Positions 42,584 to 51,146 of a DNA stretch of 64,000 nt are shown one piece after another (positions within the stretch are counted from its first letter, which is position 1; every line of letters begins with the position of its first letter). Under the pieces are notes generated by a model. That model was not told the DNA's origin and did no database searches. It saw only the letters and a program-made list of their open reading frames with translations. Origin of the DNA: an uncultured Collinsella sp. (lineage in GTDB: Bacteria; Actinomycetota; Coriobacteriia; Coriobacteriales; Coriobacteriaceae); NCBI GenBank assembly GCA_959023295.1, contig CAUFBM010000006.1:59348-123347 (forward strand). Direction: 5' to 3'. The position numbers and the translations under genes are program-made.

Positions 42584-43651
42584 ATGCGCGACAAGCTCGA
42601 AAAGATCATCAAGGCCTACGAGGAGCTCGAGAAGAAGCTGTCCGACCCGGCCGTCGCCTCCGACATCAAGGAGTTCACGCGTCTCAACAAGGAGTACGCG
42701 CACCAGTCCGACCTCATTGCTGCCTCGCGCGAGTACATCGGCGCGCTCGACGACATCGAGGCTGCCAAGGAAATGCTCCACGATACCACCGACGCCGATG
42801 AGAAGGAGATGCTCCAGATGGACATCTCCGAAAACGAGGCTAAGCTTCCCCAGCTCGAGGAAGATATCAAGTACATGCTCATCCCGAGCGACCCCAACGA
42901 CGACAAGAATACCATCGTCGAGATCCGCTCTGCCGCCGGTGGCGACGAGGCGGCCATCTTCGCCGGCGACCTGTACAAGATGTACCAGCGCTTTTGCGAG
43001 TCTCGCGGCTGGAAGACCACCGTGCTCGATTCCAGTCCCAGCGAGGCCGGCGGCTTTAAGTCCATCGAGTTCAAGGTCGAGGGTGACCGCGTCTACTCCG
43101 TCATGAAGTTCGAGTCCGGCGTGCACCGTGTCCAGCGCGTTCCCAAGACCGAGTCCCAGGGCCGCATCCAGACCTCCACGGCAACCGTCGCCGTGCTTCC
43201 CGAGGCCGAGGAGATTGACGTCCAGATCAACCAGTCCGACCTGCGCATCGATACTTACTGCGCTTCGGGCCCTGGCGGTCAGTGCGTTAACACCACCTAC
43301 TCCGCCGTGCGTATCACCCACCTGCCCACCAACACCGTGGTGCAGTCGCAGGAGCAGCGCTCCCAGATCCAGAACCGCGAGGTCTGCATGCAGATGCTGC
43401 GCGCCCGTCTGTACGAGATGGAGCTCGAGAAGCAGCAGGCAGAGCTTGGTGCCGAGCGCCAAAGCCAGATCGGCCACGGCAACCGTTCCGAGAAGATCCG
43501 TACCTACAACCAGCCCCAGGACCGCGTGACCGACCACCGCATCGGTTTCAACTCCACCTACAACGGCGTCCTTCTGGGCGACCAGCTCGGCACCGTGATC
43601 GAGGCGCTCGCCGCCGCCGAGCGAGCCGAGAAGCTGGCACAGGCTGTTTAG
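42584..43651 (+). CDS. prfA: Peptide chain release factor 1
   Basis: 355 residues. The catalytic GGQ lies in SGPGGQCVN. The codon-recognition motif is PKT in RVPKTESQGR, in the place of the PxT tripeptide of RF1, which reads UAG and UAA. The GGQ Gln is the target of PrmC, encoded by the gene downstream. ATG 42584 has AAAGGAG upstream. A family A repeat starts directly after the stop codon. Confidence 0.97.
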   Translation: MRDKLEKIIKAYEELEKKLSDPAVASDIKEFTRLNKEYAHQSDLIAASREYIGALDDIEAAKEMLHDTTDADEKEMLQMDISENEAKLPQLEEDIKYMLIPSDPNDDKNTIVEIRSAAGGDEAAIFAGDLYKMYQRFCESRGWKTTVLDSSPSEAGGFKSIEFKVEGDRVYSVMKFESGVHRVQRVPKTESQGRIQTSTATVAVLPEAEEIDVQINQSDLRIDTYCASGPGGQCVNTTYSAVRITHLPTNTVVQSQEQRSQIQNREVCMQMLRARLYEMELEKQQAELGAERQSQIGHGNRSEKIRTYNQPQDRVTDHRIGFNSTYNGVLLGDQLGTVIEALAAAERAEKLAQAV

Positions 43652-43818
43652 GTTACGCGGTTTTACCAAACCGCGTAACGGCTCGACGCTGCAAACGCCC
43701 CTAAGCGGCAATCTGACGTTCAATCGTCGGTCGCGTACCGAAGTACGCTTCCCTCCTCTTTCGCGTCACCTTGCTCGCTTAGGGGCGTTTTCGCTGACTT
43801 ATGCTCAACCTGCGGCGC
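43652..43818 (+). repeat. Family A structured repeat, copy A2
   Basis: P1: GTTACGCGGTTT around TACC with AAACCGCGTAAC (43652-43679). P4: CGCTGCA 43687-43693 with TGCGGCG 43811-43817 (one G-U pair). P2: CGCCCCTAAGCG 43696-43707 with its complement 43776-43787. P3: GCGTAC, CGAA, GTACGC (43733-43748). It starts at the base after the prfA stop codon. CATTGGGGACGTTCT follows 13 bases later, as in copy A3. Confidence 0.85.
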
Positions 43819-43830
43819 CTTAGAGGTGGT

Positions 43831-44171
43831 CATTGGGGACGTTCTTAAACGACTAGGTTGGGCTTATTGCTTTGAGATGTTATTCAATCGTCTTTGATAG
43901 ACTTCAAGCTGTCTACCTGCTGAAAGCAATTAACGGTATGCATCTGCAATTGAAAATATTGCTTGAAAAATCGTCCAAGAAGTCGCGGGGTGATTTTTGA
44001 CGCGTTGCGCGTCAAGTGATGTGGCAAGCGTTTGGTTAGATATTGGTTAGTTTTGGGGCAACCTTGCCAAAAGCTTGACGAATGCAAATCTAGACGTCGG
44101 CGAATGAACACTTTGAGCGAGCCCGGTGCAAAATTCTGGGCTGATTCTCGATAATCGCCTTCAATCGTCTC
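43831..44171. other. AT-richer gap before prmC
   Basis: The gap from prfA to prmC is 595 bases. After the repeat it contains CATTGGGGACGTTCT, a stretch with CAAGCTGTCTACCTGC (about 43909-43924) that matches 15 of 16 bases in the core of family B copy 2, and a perfect TTGACGCG-TTG-CGCGTCAA hairpin at 43997-44015. A minus-strand reading frame (43884-44210) covers it, but its codons do not look real. No gene is supported. Confidence 0.45.
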
Positions 44172-44198
44172 TTGCCAAGCGCTGGCCTCGCGTACAAT
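44172..44198 (+). promoter_or_regulatory. Candidate promoter of prmC
   Basis: TTGCCA (44172-44177) and TACAAT (44193-44198) with a 15-base spacer. The distance to the ATG at 44247 is sensible, and this argues against a longer start at 44172. Confidence 0.4.
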
Positions 44199-44246
44199 CT
44201 GCTCCGACATTCGCGCGCCGCCCGGCGCTTAAGAGGGGAGGACCCC

Positions 44247-45497
44247 ATGGCAAACGAGATCTGGACCATCAAGCGTTGTCTCGAGTGGACCAAGGAGTAC
44301 CTGGCCGAGCGCGGCGAGGAACACCCCCGACTTTCTGCCGAGTGGCTGCTGTGCGCAGCCACGGGTCTGGCGCGCATTGACTTATATATGCGTATGGACG
44401 AGACGCTCGATGCGGCGCAGCTCGAGACCATGCACGCGGCGGTCGTCCGCCGCGCCAAGGGCGAGCCGCTGCAGTACATCACCGGCAGCACGCAGTTCCG
44501 CATGATCGACGTCGCGTGCGCCCCCGGCGTACTCATTCCGCGTCCCGAGACCGAGATGCTCGTCGAGGAAGTCCTCAATTATCTGGATGCCGAGGTGCTG
44601 AGCCCCGAGGCTGCCGCCCGTCAGCGCGTTGAGCTGCCCTGGAACGACGAGGTCGAGCAAGCGCGCAAAGTCGAAGCCGCATTGGCCGACGAGCGAGCGA
44701 CGGCCGAGCGCCGTGCCGCTAACCTCACGGCTGCCGATGAGGCTGCGCTGGGTGGCGACGTACTGGGCAGCCGTGCCTATGCCGAGGAACTGGCCGACCG
44801 CGAGGCCGAGGAAGCCGCCACGCAGATAGCAGAAGCCGAAGCCGCGGAAGCCGCCGAGCCCGAGCTCGACGAATACGGCATCGCCATCGAAGGCGCCGAC
44901 CACGAGGCGTCTCTGACGGAGGATGCCGCCGCGCCCGCTCCGGTCGAGCCCCGTATCGCCCGCGTTCTCGAGGTCGGCTGCGGCACGGGCTGCATCTCGC
45001 TCTCGCTTGCCTGGGAGCGTCGCGGCCACGTCACCTGCACTGCTACCGATATCGAGCCGCGCGCCATCGACCTTGCTACCAAAAACCGCGATGCGCTTGG
45101 CCTCACGTCCGACGAGGTCGCCTTCAGCCTCACGAACCTGGTGAGCTCCATTCCCCGCGAAGAGTGGGGCACCTTTGACGTACTCGTCTCCAACCCGCCC
45201 TACATCCCCAGCGATGTCATGCGCTCGCTGCCGCACGAGGTCAAGGACTTTGAGCCCGATTTAGCGCTCGAGGGCGGCGCCGACGGCCTCGATATCTTCC
45301 GCCGCCTGCTCAATGCGGCGCCCTATATGCTGCGCGCCGGCGGCCTGTTTGCCTGCGAGCTCTACGAGGGCGCCCTCGATGCCGCGGCCGAGCTCTGTCG
45401 CCAGGCGGGTCTCTCGGACGTGCGCATCGTCCGCGACCTCACCGATCGTCCCCGCATCGTCCGAGCCATCGTCACCGAGCCCAAACAGCGCCAGTAA
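44247..45497 (+). CDS. prmC: Release factor glutamine methyltransferase with long insert
   Basis: 416 residues against about 277 in E. coli. N-terminal helical domain (1-110; includes GEPLQYITG and LIPRPETE), then an Ala/Glu-rich insert (about 113-236), then the methyltransferase core with SAM motif VLEVGCGTG (240-248) and NPPY (316-319). The NPPY motif handles the amide of the glutamine in the GGQ of release factors. The gene follows prfA, its substrate's gene, as in many bacteria. The start at 44247 has GAGGGGAGG upstream. Confidence 0.92.
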   Translation: MANEIWTIKRCLEWTKEYLAERGEEHPRLSAEWLLCAATGLARIDLYMRMDETLDAAQLETMHAAVVRRAKGEPLQYITGSTQFRMIDVACAPGVLIPRPETEMLVEEVLNYLDAEVLSPEAAARQRVELPWNDEVEQARKVEAALADERATAERRAANLTAADEAALGGDVLGSRAYAEELADREAEEAATQIAEAEAAEAAEPELDEYGIAIEGADHEASLTEDAAAPAPVEPRIARVLEVGCGTGCISLSLAWERRGHVTCTATDIEPRAIDLATKNRDALGLTSDEVAFSLTNLVSSIPREEWGTFDVLVSNPPYIPSDVMRSLPHEVKDFEPDLALEGGADGLDIFRRLLNAAPYMLRAGGLFACELYEGALDAAAELCRQAGLSDVRIVRDLTDRPRIVRAIVTEPKQRQ

Positions 45498-45511
45498 TAT
45501 TTATTAACTGG

Positions 45512-45540
45512 TTAGCAAAAATTATAAATTAGTTTATAAT
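45512..45540 (+). promoter_or_regulatory. Promoter with overlapping palindromic operator for hicAB
   Basis: A perfect dyad, ATTATAAA-TTAG-TTTATAAT (45521-45540), includes a consensus -10 box TATAAT (45535-45540); TTAGCA (45512-45517) lies 17 bases upstream as a -35 box. Repressor binding here would block the polymerase, as expected of an autoregulated toxin-antitoxin operon. The region is markedly AT-rich. Confidence 0.7.
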
Positions 45541-45565
45541 TAGGACGGCTGAAAGAGGTCGGCCC

Positions 45566-45751
45566 ATGCAACCTCCTACCTTTCGGGAAATCATTGCCCT
45601 ACTCAAGCACGATGGATTCGTGGAGGTCGCGCAAGTCGGTAGTCATGCTAAGCATGTTTCTGGTGACCGTGTTGTCACCGCGAACGGCTCTGGTGGTGAT
45701 CGACCAAAGAAGGGCACGTGGGCAAGTATTCGTCGCCAAGCTGGATGGTAG
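45566..45751 (+). CDS. hicA: HicA-type toxin (mRNA interferase)
   Basis: 61 residues, typical HicA length. The dsRBD-like fold has catalytic His27 in GSHAKH, and the C-terminus PKKGTWASIRRQAG matches the K-GT-SI-KQAG motif of the family. HicA cleaves RNA and is neutralised by HicB, encoded 11 bases downstream. AGAGG lies upstream of the ATG. The gene is AT-richer than its neighbours, consistent with horizontal transfer. Confidence 0.88.
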   Translation: MQPPTFREIIALLKHDGFVEVAQVGSHAKHVSGDRVVTANGSGGDRPKKGTWASIRRQAGW

Positions 45752-45762
45752 CTGGAGGCAAA

Positions 45763-46209
45763 ATGAGGCAGCGATTTACCTATGACTGCGTTCTCATAAA
45801 AGAAGACGACGGTTACTGCGCTAGCTTCCCGCAGATTCCTGGCACCTTTGCCGATGGCGACACGCGCGAAGAAGCGATTGCCCATGCCACCGAGGCACTG
45901 ATGGCGTTTTTGGCCGACGACCTCAACAACGGTTTGACTCCGGCAGGGTACGAACGCTCGGCCGAGGTCGTGGCCCTTTCAGTCGAAATCGACCACGATG
46001 ACGCTCGGGAAGCGGCGTGCCGAACATTTAAAGACGCAGCGCTGGACCTCAAAGTCTCCGCTTCGCGGATTACCGCGCTGGTCAAAGCAGGAAAGCTCGA
46101 TGTTGAACTCGTCGACGGCCGTCGGATGATAACGATAGACAGCATCGAGCGCTACGCCGCCCAAGAACGCCACGCCGGCAGGCCAAAGAAGTTCGTCGCA
46201 GTCCAATAA
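45763..46209 (+). CDS. hicB: HicB-type antitoxin
   Basis: 148 residues. The N-terminal part (YDCVLIKEDDGYCASFPQIPG, then DGDTREEAIAHATEAL) is the partly degraded RNase H fold of HicB that binds HicA. The C-terminal part (LDLKVSASRITALVKAGKLDV) looks like a helix-turn-helix that would bind the dyad at 45521. The ATG at 45763 has GGAGG upstream; an overlapping start at 45718 is unlikely. Together with hicA it forms a two-gene toxin-antitoxin operon. Confidence 0.87.
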   Translation: MRQRFTYDCVLIKEDDGYCASFPQIPGTFADGDTREEAIAHATEALMAFLADDLNNGLTPAGYERSAEVVALSVEIDHDDAREAACRTFKDAALDLKVSASRITALVKAGKLDVELVDGRRMITIDSIERYAAQERHAGRPKKFVAVQ

Positions 46210-46343
46210 CCCCCTCACTTTCACCGACTACTAGAGCCGCTCACCAAACCAACATGCGCTCTGGGCAAATAGGTTGAACGTTTCGTGCGAGAATGCCCCA
46301 CAGTAAATAAACTTGCACCAGAGCGTAAGGGGCTGGCATACAC

Positions 46344-47087
46344 ATGCAGACGGTCTATCGGGTATTCGAGGGAACGCGTGAGCCGCATCGGCTCGCCGTC
46401 GAGCGTACGGCCGAGCTACTCGGTCGCGGTGGCCTGGCGCTTATTCCAACCGAGACGGTCTACGGTGTCGCCGTGGCAGTCAACGCCTTCTCGGATGCCG
46501 TTCCACAAGATACAAGTGAACCTCTGCCGTGGCCGCGCGATCCGCAGGCCACCGTCAACGGCGCCGCGGTCCCCGCACTCGGTACCGGCTATCGTCGTAT
46601 CTTTACCCTCAAGCAGCGCGAGCTCACGCAAACGGTTGCCTGGCTGGTTGATGATGCCGAGGCACTCGATCGCTATGGCGTGGATATCCCTCATGAGGCC
46701 CGCGCGCTTGCCCAACGATGCTGGCCGGGCGCCCTGACTATCGTGGTCAAGGCAGCCCCCTGCGTGCCGACCTTTATGCGCGCTGCCGACGACACCGTGG
46801 CCCTGCGCGCTTCGGCCTCTCCTGTGGTGCAGGCGCTCATCCGCGCCTGCGGCAGTCCGCTTGCCTGCACCAGCGCCAATACGCACGGCGCGCCCGCGCC
46901 GGCAAGCTTTGCCGACGTTGAGGACCGCATTCTGGAGGGGGTTGATCTGGCCGTCGACGCGGGCGAGACCCCGTGCCGCGACGCTTCGACCATCGTGACG
47001 TTTAAGCATGGCGAGCTTCAGATCCTGCGCCAAGGCGCGCTTCCCGCATCAGAGATCGAGCGGGTTCTGTCCGACCCGATGCAATAG
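46344..47087 (+). CDS. Threonylcarbamoyl-AMP synthase family (Sua5/YciO/YrdC)
   Basis: 247 residues. IPTETVYGVAV and the following KQRELTQ match the YrdC fold; the SANTHGAPAP motif is also typical. TsaC/Sua5 members make threonylcarbamoyl-AMP for t6A37 of tRNA. Compared with E. coli TsaC (about 190) it is longer, but it lacks the full Sua5 C-terminal domain. A YciO-type function is possible, so no symbol is given. Confidence 0.82.
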   Translation: MQTVYRVFEGTREPHRLAVERTAELLGRGGLALIPTETVYGVAVAVNAFSDAVPQDTSEPLPWPRDPQATVNGAAVPALGTGYRRIFTLKQRELTQTVAWLVDDAEALDRYGVDIPHEARALAQRCWPGALTIVVKAAPCVPTFMRAADDTVALRASASPVVQALIRACGSPLACTSANTHGAPAPASFADVEDRILEGVDLAVDAGETPCRDASTIVTFKHGELQILRQGALPASEIERVLSDPMQ

Positions 47088-47100
47088 AAAGGTGTAAGCG

Positions 47101-48642
47101 ATGTCGTTGAATCTGGGCAGCCTGGGCATGGAAGATGCCTCGTTTAACTTTGGCGGTTCCTACATCATGGCGCTCGACTGCGGCACCACCTCGGTGCTCG
47201 CGACCATCGTCGACGAGTACGGCTGCATCGTCGCCCAGGCGCGTCGTAGCGTCAAAACCAGCTTCCCGCGCCCCGGCTGGGTGGAGCAGGATCCCACGGA
47301 GGTGCTTGCCAGCCAGATCGGCGTGATGATGGAGGTCCAGTTTAAGAGCGGCATCCATTCCGATCGCATCGCCGCCATCGGTATCTCCAACCAGCGCGAG
47401 ACCACGGTGGTATGGGACCGCGTGAGTGGCCAGCCTATCTACAACGCCATCGTGTGGCAGTGTCGCCGCACCGCCTCGACAATCGATAAACTGGCCGAGC
47501 AGGGCTGCGAGGAGCTGGTGCGTTCCCGCACCGGCCTTACGCTCGACCCGTATTTCTCGGCCTCCAAGGTGCAATGGATTCTCGACAACGTCGACGGCGC
47601 GCGCGAGAGCGCGGCGGCGGGCGACCTCATGTTTGGCACCATCGACACCTGGCTCATCTACAACCTCACCGGCGGTCAAACCTTTGCCACCGACTACACC
47701 AATGCCAGCCGCACAGCGCTCTTCAATATTCATACGCTGGACTGGGACGATGACCTGCTGGCTCTCTTCGACATCCCGCGTGCCATGATGCCCGAGGTCC
47801 GTTGGAGCTCCGGTGACTACGGTCACGTCGCGAGCGACATCATGACCAACATGCCGCCCATCATGGGTGTGGCGGGCGACCAGCAGGCGTCGCTGTTCGG
47901 TCACTGCTGCTTCCATCCCGGCCAGACCAAAAACACCTATGGCACGGGCTGCTTTATGCTCATGAATACCGGCGACGAGATCGTCGAATCCAAGAATGGC
48001 CTGGTCTCCACCATCGGTATCGCTGCGGACGGCAAGGTCAGCTATGCGCTCGAGGGCTCTATTTTTGCCGCCGGCTCAACGATGAACTGGCTGCGCGACA
48101 ACATGGGCGTTATCTCCAACGTATCCGAATCGGCACGGCTCGCCTCCTCGATCGGCGATAACGAGGGATGCTACTTTGTCCCCGCTTTTGCGGGCTTGGG
48201 TGCACCTTGGTGGGACGCGCACGCCCGCGGCATCGTATGCGGTCTGACTGGAGCTTCGACTCGAGCGACCATCGTGCGCGCCGCTTGCGAGTCCATGGCC
48301 TATCAGAGCTATGACGTGCTGCGTGCCATGGAGCAGGATGTGGGTCTTTCGATTGAGCGCCTGTCCGTCGATGGCGGTGCCTCGCGCAACGAGTTCATCA
48401 TGCAGTTCCAGGCAGACTTGCTGGATATCCCTGTACTGCAATGCGAGACGGTGGAGACCACGGCAATCGGTGCCGCGTACTTGGCGGGTCTTGCGGTTGG
48501 GTATTGGGAGGATCTGGAGGAGCTGGAGCAAAACGCCCAGATCGTCAAGACGTTCCATCCCCATATGTCCGTTGAGCGTCGCGAGCGCAACCTGGACGGT
48601 TGGCACGATGCGGTCAGGCGTTCGCTCAGCACCACTCAGTAG
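47101..48642 (+). CDS. glpK: Glycerol kinase
   Basis: 513 residues, FGGY kinase. ALDCGTTS near residue 23, GISNQRETTVVWD and the C-terminal DGGASRNEFIMQ are the family motifs. It phosphorylates glycerol to sn-glycerol 3-phosphate. It has a 22-residue extension before the usual start; AAAGG precedes the ATG at 47101, whereas the ATG at 47167 has no ribosome site. It lies 13 bases after the YrdC-family gene. Confidence 0.94.
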   Translation: MSLNLGSLGMEDASFNFGGSYIMALDCGTTSVLATIVDEYGCIVAQARRSVKTSFPRPGWVEQDPTEVLASQIGVMMEVQFKSGIHSDRIAAIGISNQRETTVVWDRVSGQPIYNAIVWQCRRTASTIDKLAEQGCEELVRSRTGLTLDPYFSASKVQWILDNVDGARESAAAGDLMFGTIDTWLIYNLTGGQTFATDYTNASRTALFNIHTLDWDDDLLALFDIPRAMMPEVRWSSGDYGHVASDIMTNMPPIMGVAGDQQASLFGHCCFHPGQTKNTYGTGCFMLMNTGDEIVESKNGLVSTIGIAADGKVSYALEGSIFAAGSTMNWLRDNMGVISNVSESARLASSIGDNEGCYFVPAFAGLGAPWWDAHARGIVCGLTGASTRATIVRAACESMAYQSYDVLRAMEQDVGLSIERLSVDGGASRNEFIMQFQADLLDIPVLQCETVETTAIGAAYLAGLAVGYWEDLEELEQNAQIVKTFHPHMSVERRERNLDGWHDAVRRSLSTTQ

Positions 48643-48765
48643 GGTTGTGACGGAGCGTTCGATACAACAAACCGCTAAACTTATGCATGGCGGGCGGCGG
48701 CAACATCGCTGTGCGTCATGTCAGCAAGGTCGTTTTGCGGCCGCAACGAAAGGGGCAATCAACCC

Positions 48766-49413
48766 ATGACCGTTACCTACGATGCGTCCCGCGTGACGCT
48801 TGTCGACCATCCGCTCGTCCAGCACAAGTTGTCGATCCTGCGCGATAAGTCGACCGGCACCAACCAGTTCCGCCAGCTCGTGCGCGAGCTCGCGCTTTTT
48901 GACGGCTACGAGGCCATGCGCGACCTGCCCATGGAGGATGTCGAAGTCGAGACTCCCATCACCACTGCCACGTTTAAGCAGCTTGCCGGCAAGAAGCTCG
49001 CCATCGTCCCCATTCTGCGCGCGGGCCTTGGCATGGTCGACGGCATCCTCGACCTGGTGCCCTCTGCCCGCGTGGGCCACATTGGCATGGAGCGCGACGA
49101 GGTCACCCACGAGCCGCATGAGTATTACTGCAAGATGCCCAGGGATATCGACCAACGTATCTGCCTGGTCGTCGATCCCATGCTCGCCACGGGCGGTTCT
49201 GCCGAGATGGCTATCGGCTATCTGCGCGAGCGCGGTGTCAAGGACATTCGCATGCTGTGCATCGTCGCGGCCCCCGAGGGCCTCAAGTCGCTGACCGAGA
49301 AAGACCCCGACGTGCATATCTATACCTGCGCCATTGACGACCACCTCAACGAGGCCGCCTACATCGTCCCCGGCCTGGGCGATGCCGGCGACCGCATCTA
49401 CGGCACGCTGTAG
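48766..49413 (+). CDS. upp: Uracil phosphoribosyltransferase
   Basis: 215 residues, close to the E. coli length of 208. The PRPP-binding motif is VVDPMLATGGSA, and PILRAGLGM and the C-terminal YIVPGLGDAGDR are typical. It converts uracil and PRPP to UMP in pyrimidine salvage. AAAGG precedes the ATG at 48766; an in-frame ATG at 48718 would add 16 residues. It precedes the ATP synthase operon and is separated from it by a promoter region. Confidence 0.95.
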   Translation: MTVTYDASRVTLVDHPLVQHKLSILRDKSTGTNQFRQLVRELALFDGYEAMRDLPMEDVEVETPITTATFKQLAGKKLAIVPILRAGLGMVDGILDLVPSARVGHIGMERDEVTHEPHEYYCKMPRDIDQRICLVVDPMLATGGSAEMAIGYLRERGVKDIRMLCIVAAPEGLKSLTEKDPDVHIYTCAIDDHLNEAAYIVPGLGDAGDRIYGTL

Positions 49414-49600
49414 TCTCTGGGCCAAACCGGCTAACGTCGAAAATACGAAGAAACGGTGCGCGCGGACAAATAAAAGGCGACCGCGCTCGCCCCTGTTAAC
49501 GGACGTTTCGCCCCGCAGGGTACGGAAAAACGCGTTACCGTACCTGCGGCATAAAGAAGGTCTTAAGAAAACGAACAGGTGCGTACTAACCGATGCTTTT
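49414..49600. other. Leader region between upp and the ATP synthase promoter
   Basis: About 190 bases without a gene. It contains a hairpin in which CCGCAGGGTACGG pairs with CCGTACCTGCGG (near 49515-49555), without a T-tract, and a small AACCGA/TCGGTT hairpin near 49589-49607. Confidence 0.4.
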
Positions 49601-49604
49601 TCGG

Positions 49605-49632
49605 TTGTACTTTAGCGATTGGCTCGTACAAT
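49605..49632 (+). promoter_or_regulatory. Promoter of the ATP synthase operon
   Basis: TTGTAC (49605-49610) and TACAAT (49627-49632), 16 bases apart. Transcription would begin near 49640, 50-60 bases before the first start codon, which supports GTG 49694 rather than TTG 49619 as that start. Confidence 0.65.
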
Positions 49633-49693
49633 AGTCACCAATGTTTGGCGGGAACTGTTCTGTGAAGCGTTAAAAAGGAAAGTGAGGACGCCA

Positions 49694-50005
49694 GTGTTTC
49701 AGGTAGCCGATCTGCTCGCTATCGTTGCAGGCGCCATCGCGGGCGCAATCGCCTTTCTTCCCTTTGTTTTTACGCTCAAGCCGGTTCTTGACGATAAGCA
49801 GAATGCGGACATGCTCAAGGGCATGGTGAGTCTGGCGGTCTCGGCAATCGCCCTGCTCGTCTTTACCTTGGTTGTGTTTGCGTTGTTCGGAGAGGCATTT
49901 CGCATGTTCCTTCTGGGCGAGGCGATCGGCTTCGTGGCCTTTATGGCCGCCTGCACGGTTCGTGTCGCCAAGGCGCTGCGAGATCCTCATGAGGTCGAAA
50001 GGTAA
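49694..50005 (+). CDS. AtpI-like membrane protein
   Basis: 103 residues with three hydrophobic segments. It occupies the AtpI position, first gene before atpB. AtpI proteins help the c-ring or ATP synthase assemble; this protein has low similarity to known AtpI by eye, so the call rests mainly on position and topology. GTG 49694 is chosen because GAGG lies 6 bases upstream and the promoter begins before it. Confidence 0.7.
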   Translation: MFQVADLLAIVAGAIAGAIAFLPFVFTLKPVLDDKQNADMLKGMVSLAVSAIALLVFTLVVFALFGEAFRMFLLGEAIGFVAFMAACTVRVAKALRDPHEVER

Positions 50006-50008
50006 GTC

Positions 50009-50812
50009 GTGGAAATTTTTGAAAAGCTGCCTGATGAGATTAATCATCTGGTCAGCGAGTTCAGCTCCACCCCCGTCGTGGGCGATCTAAGCTGCGGCAT
50101 CACGCAGTACTCGTTTTGGCTGATCGTCTCCACGATCGTGCTCCTGATCGTCCTGGCCGTGTTCAAGAAGAAGCAGACCTTGGTTCCCAAGGGCTTCTTC
50201 GTCAACGGTTTCGAGTACATCATCGAGTACGTCGAGAACGATATCGGCAAGGGCGTCGTGGGTGAGAACTGGAAGAAGCACTTCCCGTTCCTGTGCTCGC
50301 TTTTCCTGTTCATCCTGATCAATAACATGATCGGCCTGATTCCGGGAATGAAGCCCGGCACCGGCGCAATCGGCTCCACCGCCGCGCTCGCCATCTTCGC
50401 CTTCGTGTACTTCATCTACTACGGATGCAAGGCTCACGGCGTGATCGGCTACATCAAGAGCCTCGCCCCGCAGGGCGTGAGCTTCCCGATGAACGTGCTT
50501 GTGTGGGTCGTCGAGCTTTTCTCGACCTTCCTGCGCCTCATCACGCTCGCCGTCCGTCTGTTCTGCAACATGTTCGCAGGACACGTGGTCATGGGCTCGT
50601 TCGCCATCATGGCGAGCATGTTCATGCAGCCGCTGCTTCAGCAGGTTTCCGCGGCCCACGCCGTCGGTGCCCTGCCTTCGCTGGCCTGGCTTGCCATCCT
50701 CATCCTGATCTATGCGATCGAGCTTGTGGTCGGCGCCATCCAGGCTTACGTCTTCACGGTCCTTACCGCCGTGTACGTCTCCGAGGCAGAGGAGGTCGCG
50801 GAGGAGGAGTAG
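50009..50812 (+). CDS. atpB: ATP synthase F0 subunit a
   Basis: 267 residues with five to six membrane segments. The essential arginine lies in LITLAVRLFCNMFAGH. It forms the proton half-channels against the c-ring. The GTG at 50009 has AAAGG upstream, 3 bases after the AtpI-like stop codon. Acidic residues at the C-terminus (EAEEVAEEE) are not part of the known mechanism. Confidence 0.96.
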   Translation: MEIFEKLPDEINHLVSEFSSTPVVGDLSCGITQYSFWLIVSTIVLLIVLAVFKKKQTLVPKGFFVNGFEYIIEYVENDIGKGVVGENWKKHFPFLCSLFLFILINNMIGLIPGMKPGTGAIGSTAALAIFAFVYFIYYGCKAHGVIGYIKSLAPQGVSFPMNVLVWVVELFSTFLRLITLAVRLFCNMFAGHVVMGSFAIMASMFMQPLLQQVSAAHAVGALPSLAWLAILILIYAIELVVGAIQAYVFTVLTAVYVSEAEEVAEEE

Positions 50813-50936
50813 TCTTCCGTTCGCGCCTTAAAGGTAAGGCAATTCGTTAAACCGCCGGTGCCCGTCCCCATGGAGCCCGGCAGTTATAAAAAGGTTATCC
50901 TGCGTGAAATAAGACACGCACGACAAAGGAGGAATC

Positions 50937-51131
50937 GTGGGAGTTATCGGTTACGGTCTCGGTGTTATCGGCGCTGGTCTTGCTATCGGCCTGTCTGCTC
51001 TGGGTGCTACGGGTGCTATGGCCCGTCAGCCTGAGGTCCAGGGCCGCGTGTTCACCGTCTTCATCATGGGCTCCGCCTTCGGCGAGGCTCTGGCTCTGAT
51101 CGGCTTCGTTGTCGCGCTGATCGTTAAATAG
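50937..51131 (+). CDS. atpE: ATP synthase F0 subunit c, compact
   Basis: 64 residues; E. coli has 79. The polar loop is ARQP (29-32) and the ion-binding carboxylate is Glu50 (loop Arg30 to Glu50 = 20 residues, the same spacing as in E. coli). GAL after the Glu lacks the S/T seen in sodium types, so protons are more likely. Helix 1 is short, 29 residues before the loop against about 40. An in-frame TAA lies 27 bases upstream of the GTG, which excludes a longer start. AGGAGG precedes the GTG. Confidence 0.93.
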   Translation: MGVIGYGLGVIGAGLAIGLSALGATGAMARQPEVQGRVFTVFIMGSAFGEALALIGFVVALIVK

Positions 51132-51146
51132 CACGGAGCGTCAAGT

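Noticed and set aside
43884..44210. Minus-strand 108-codon frame before prmC
   Set aside because: No recognisable motif or ribosome site, and it overlaps the likely prmC promoter.
49515..49555. Riboswitch or attenuator in the ATP synthase leader
   Set aside because: The hairpin lies upstream of the better promoter at 49605, so it would not be in the operon mRNA.
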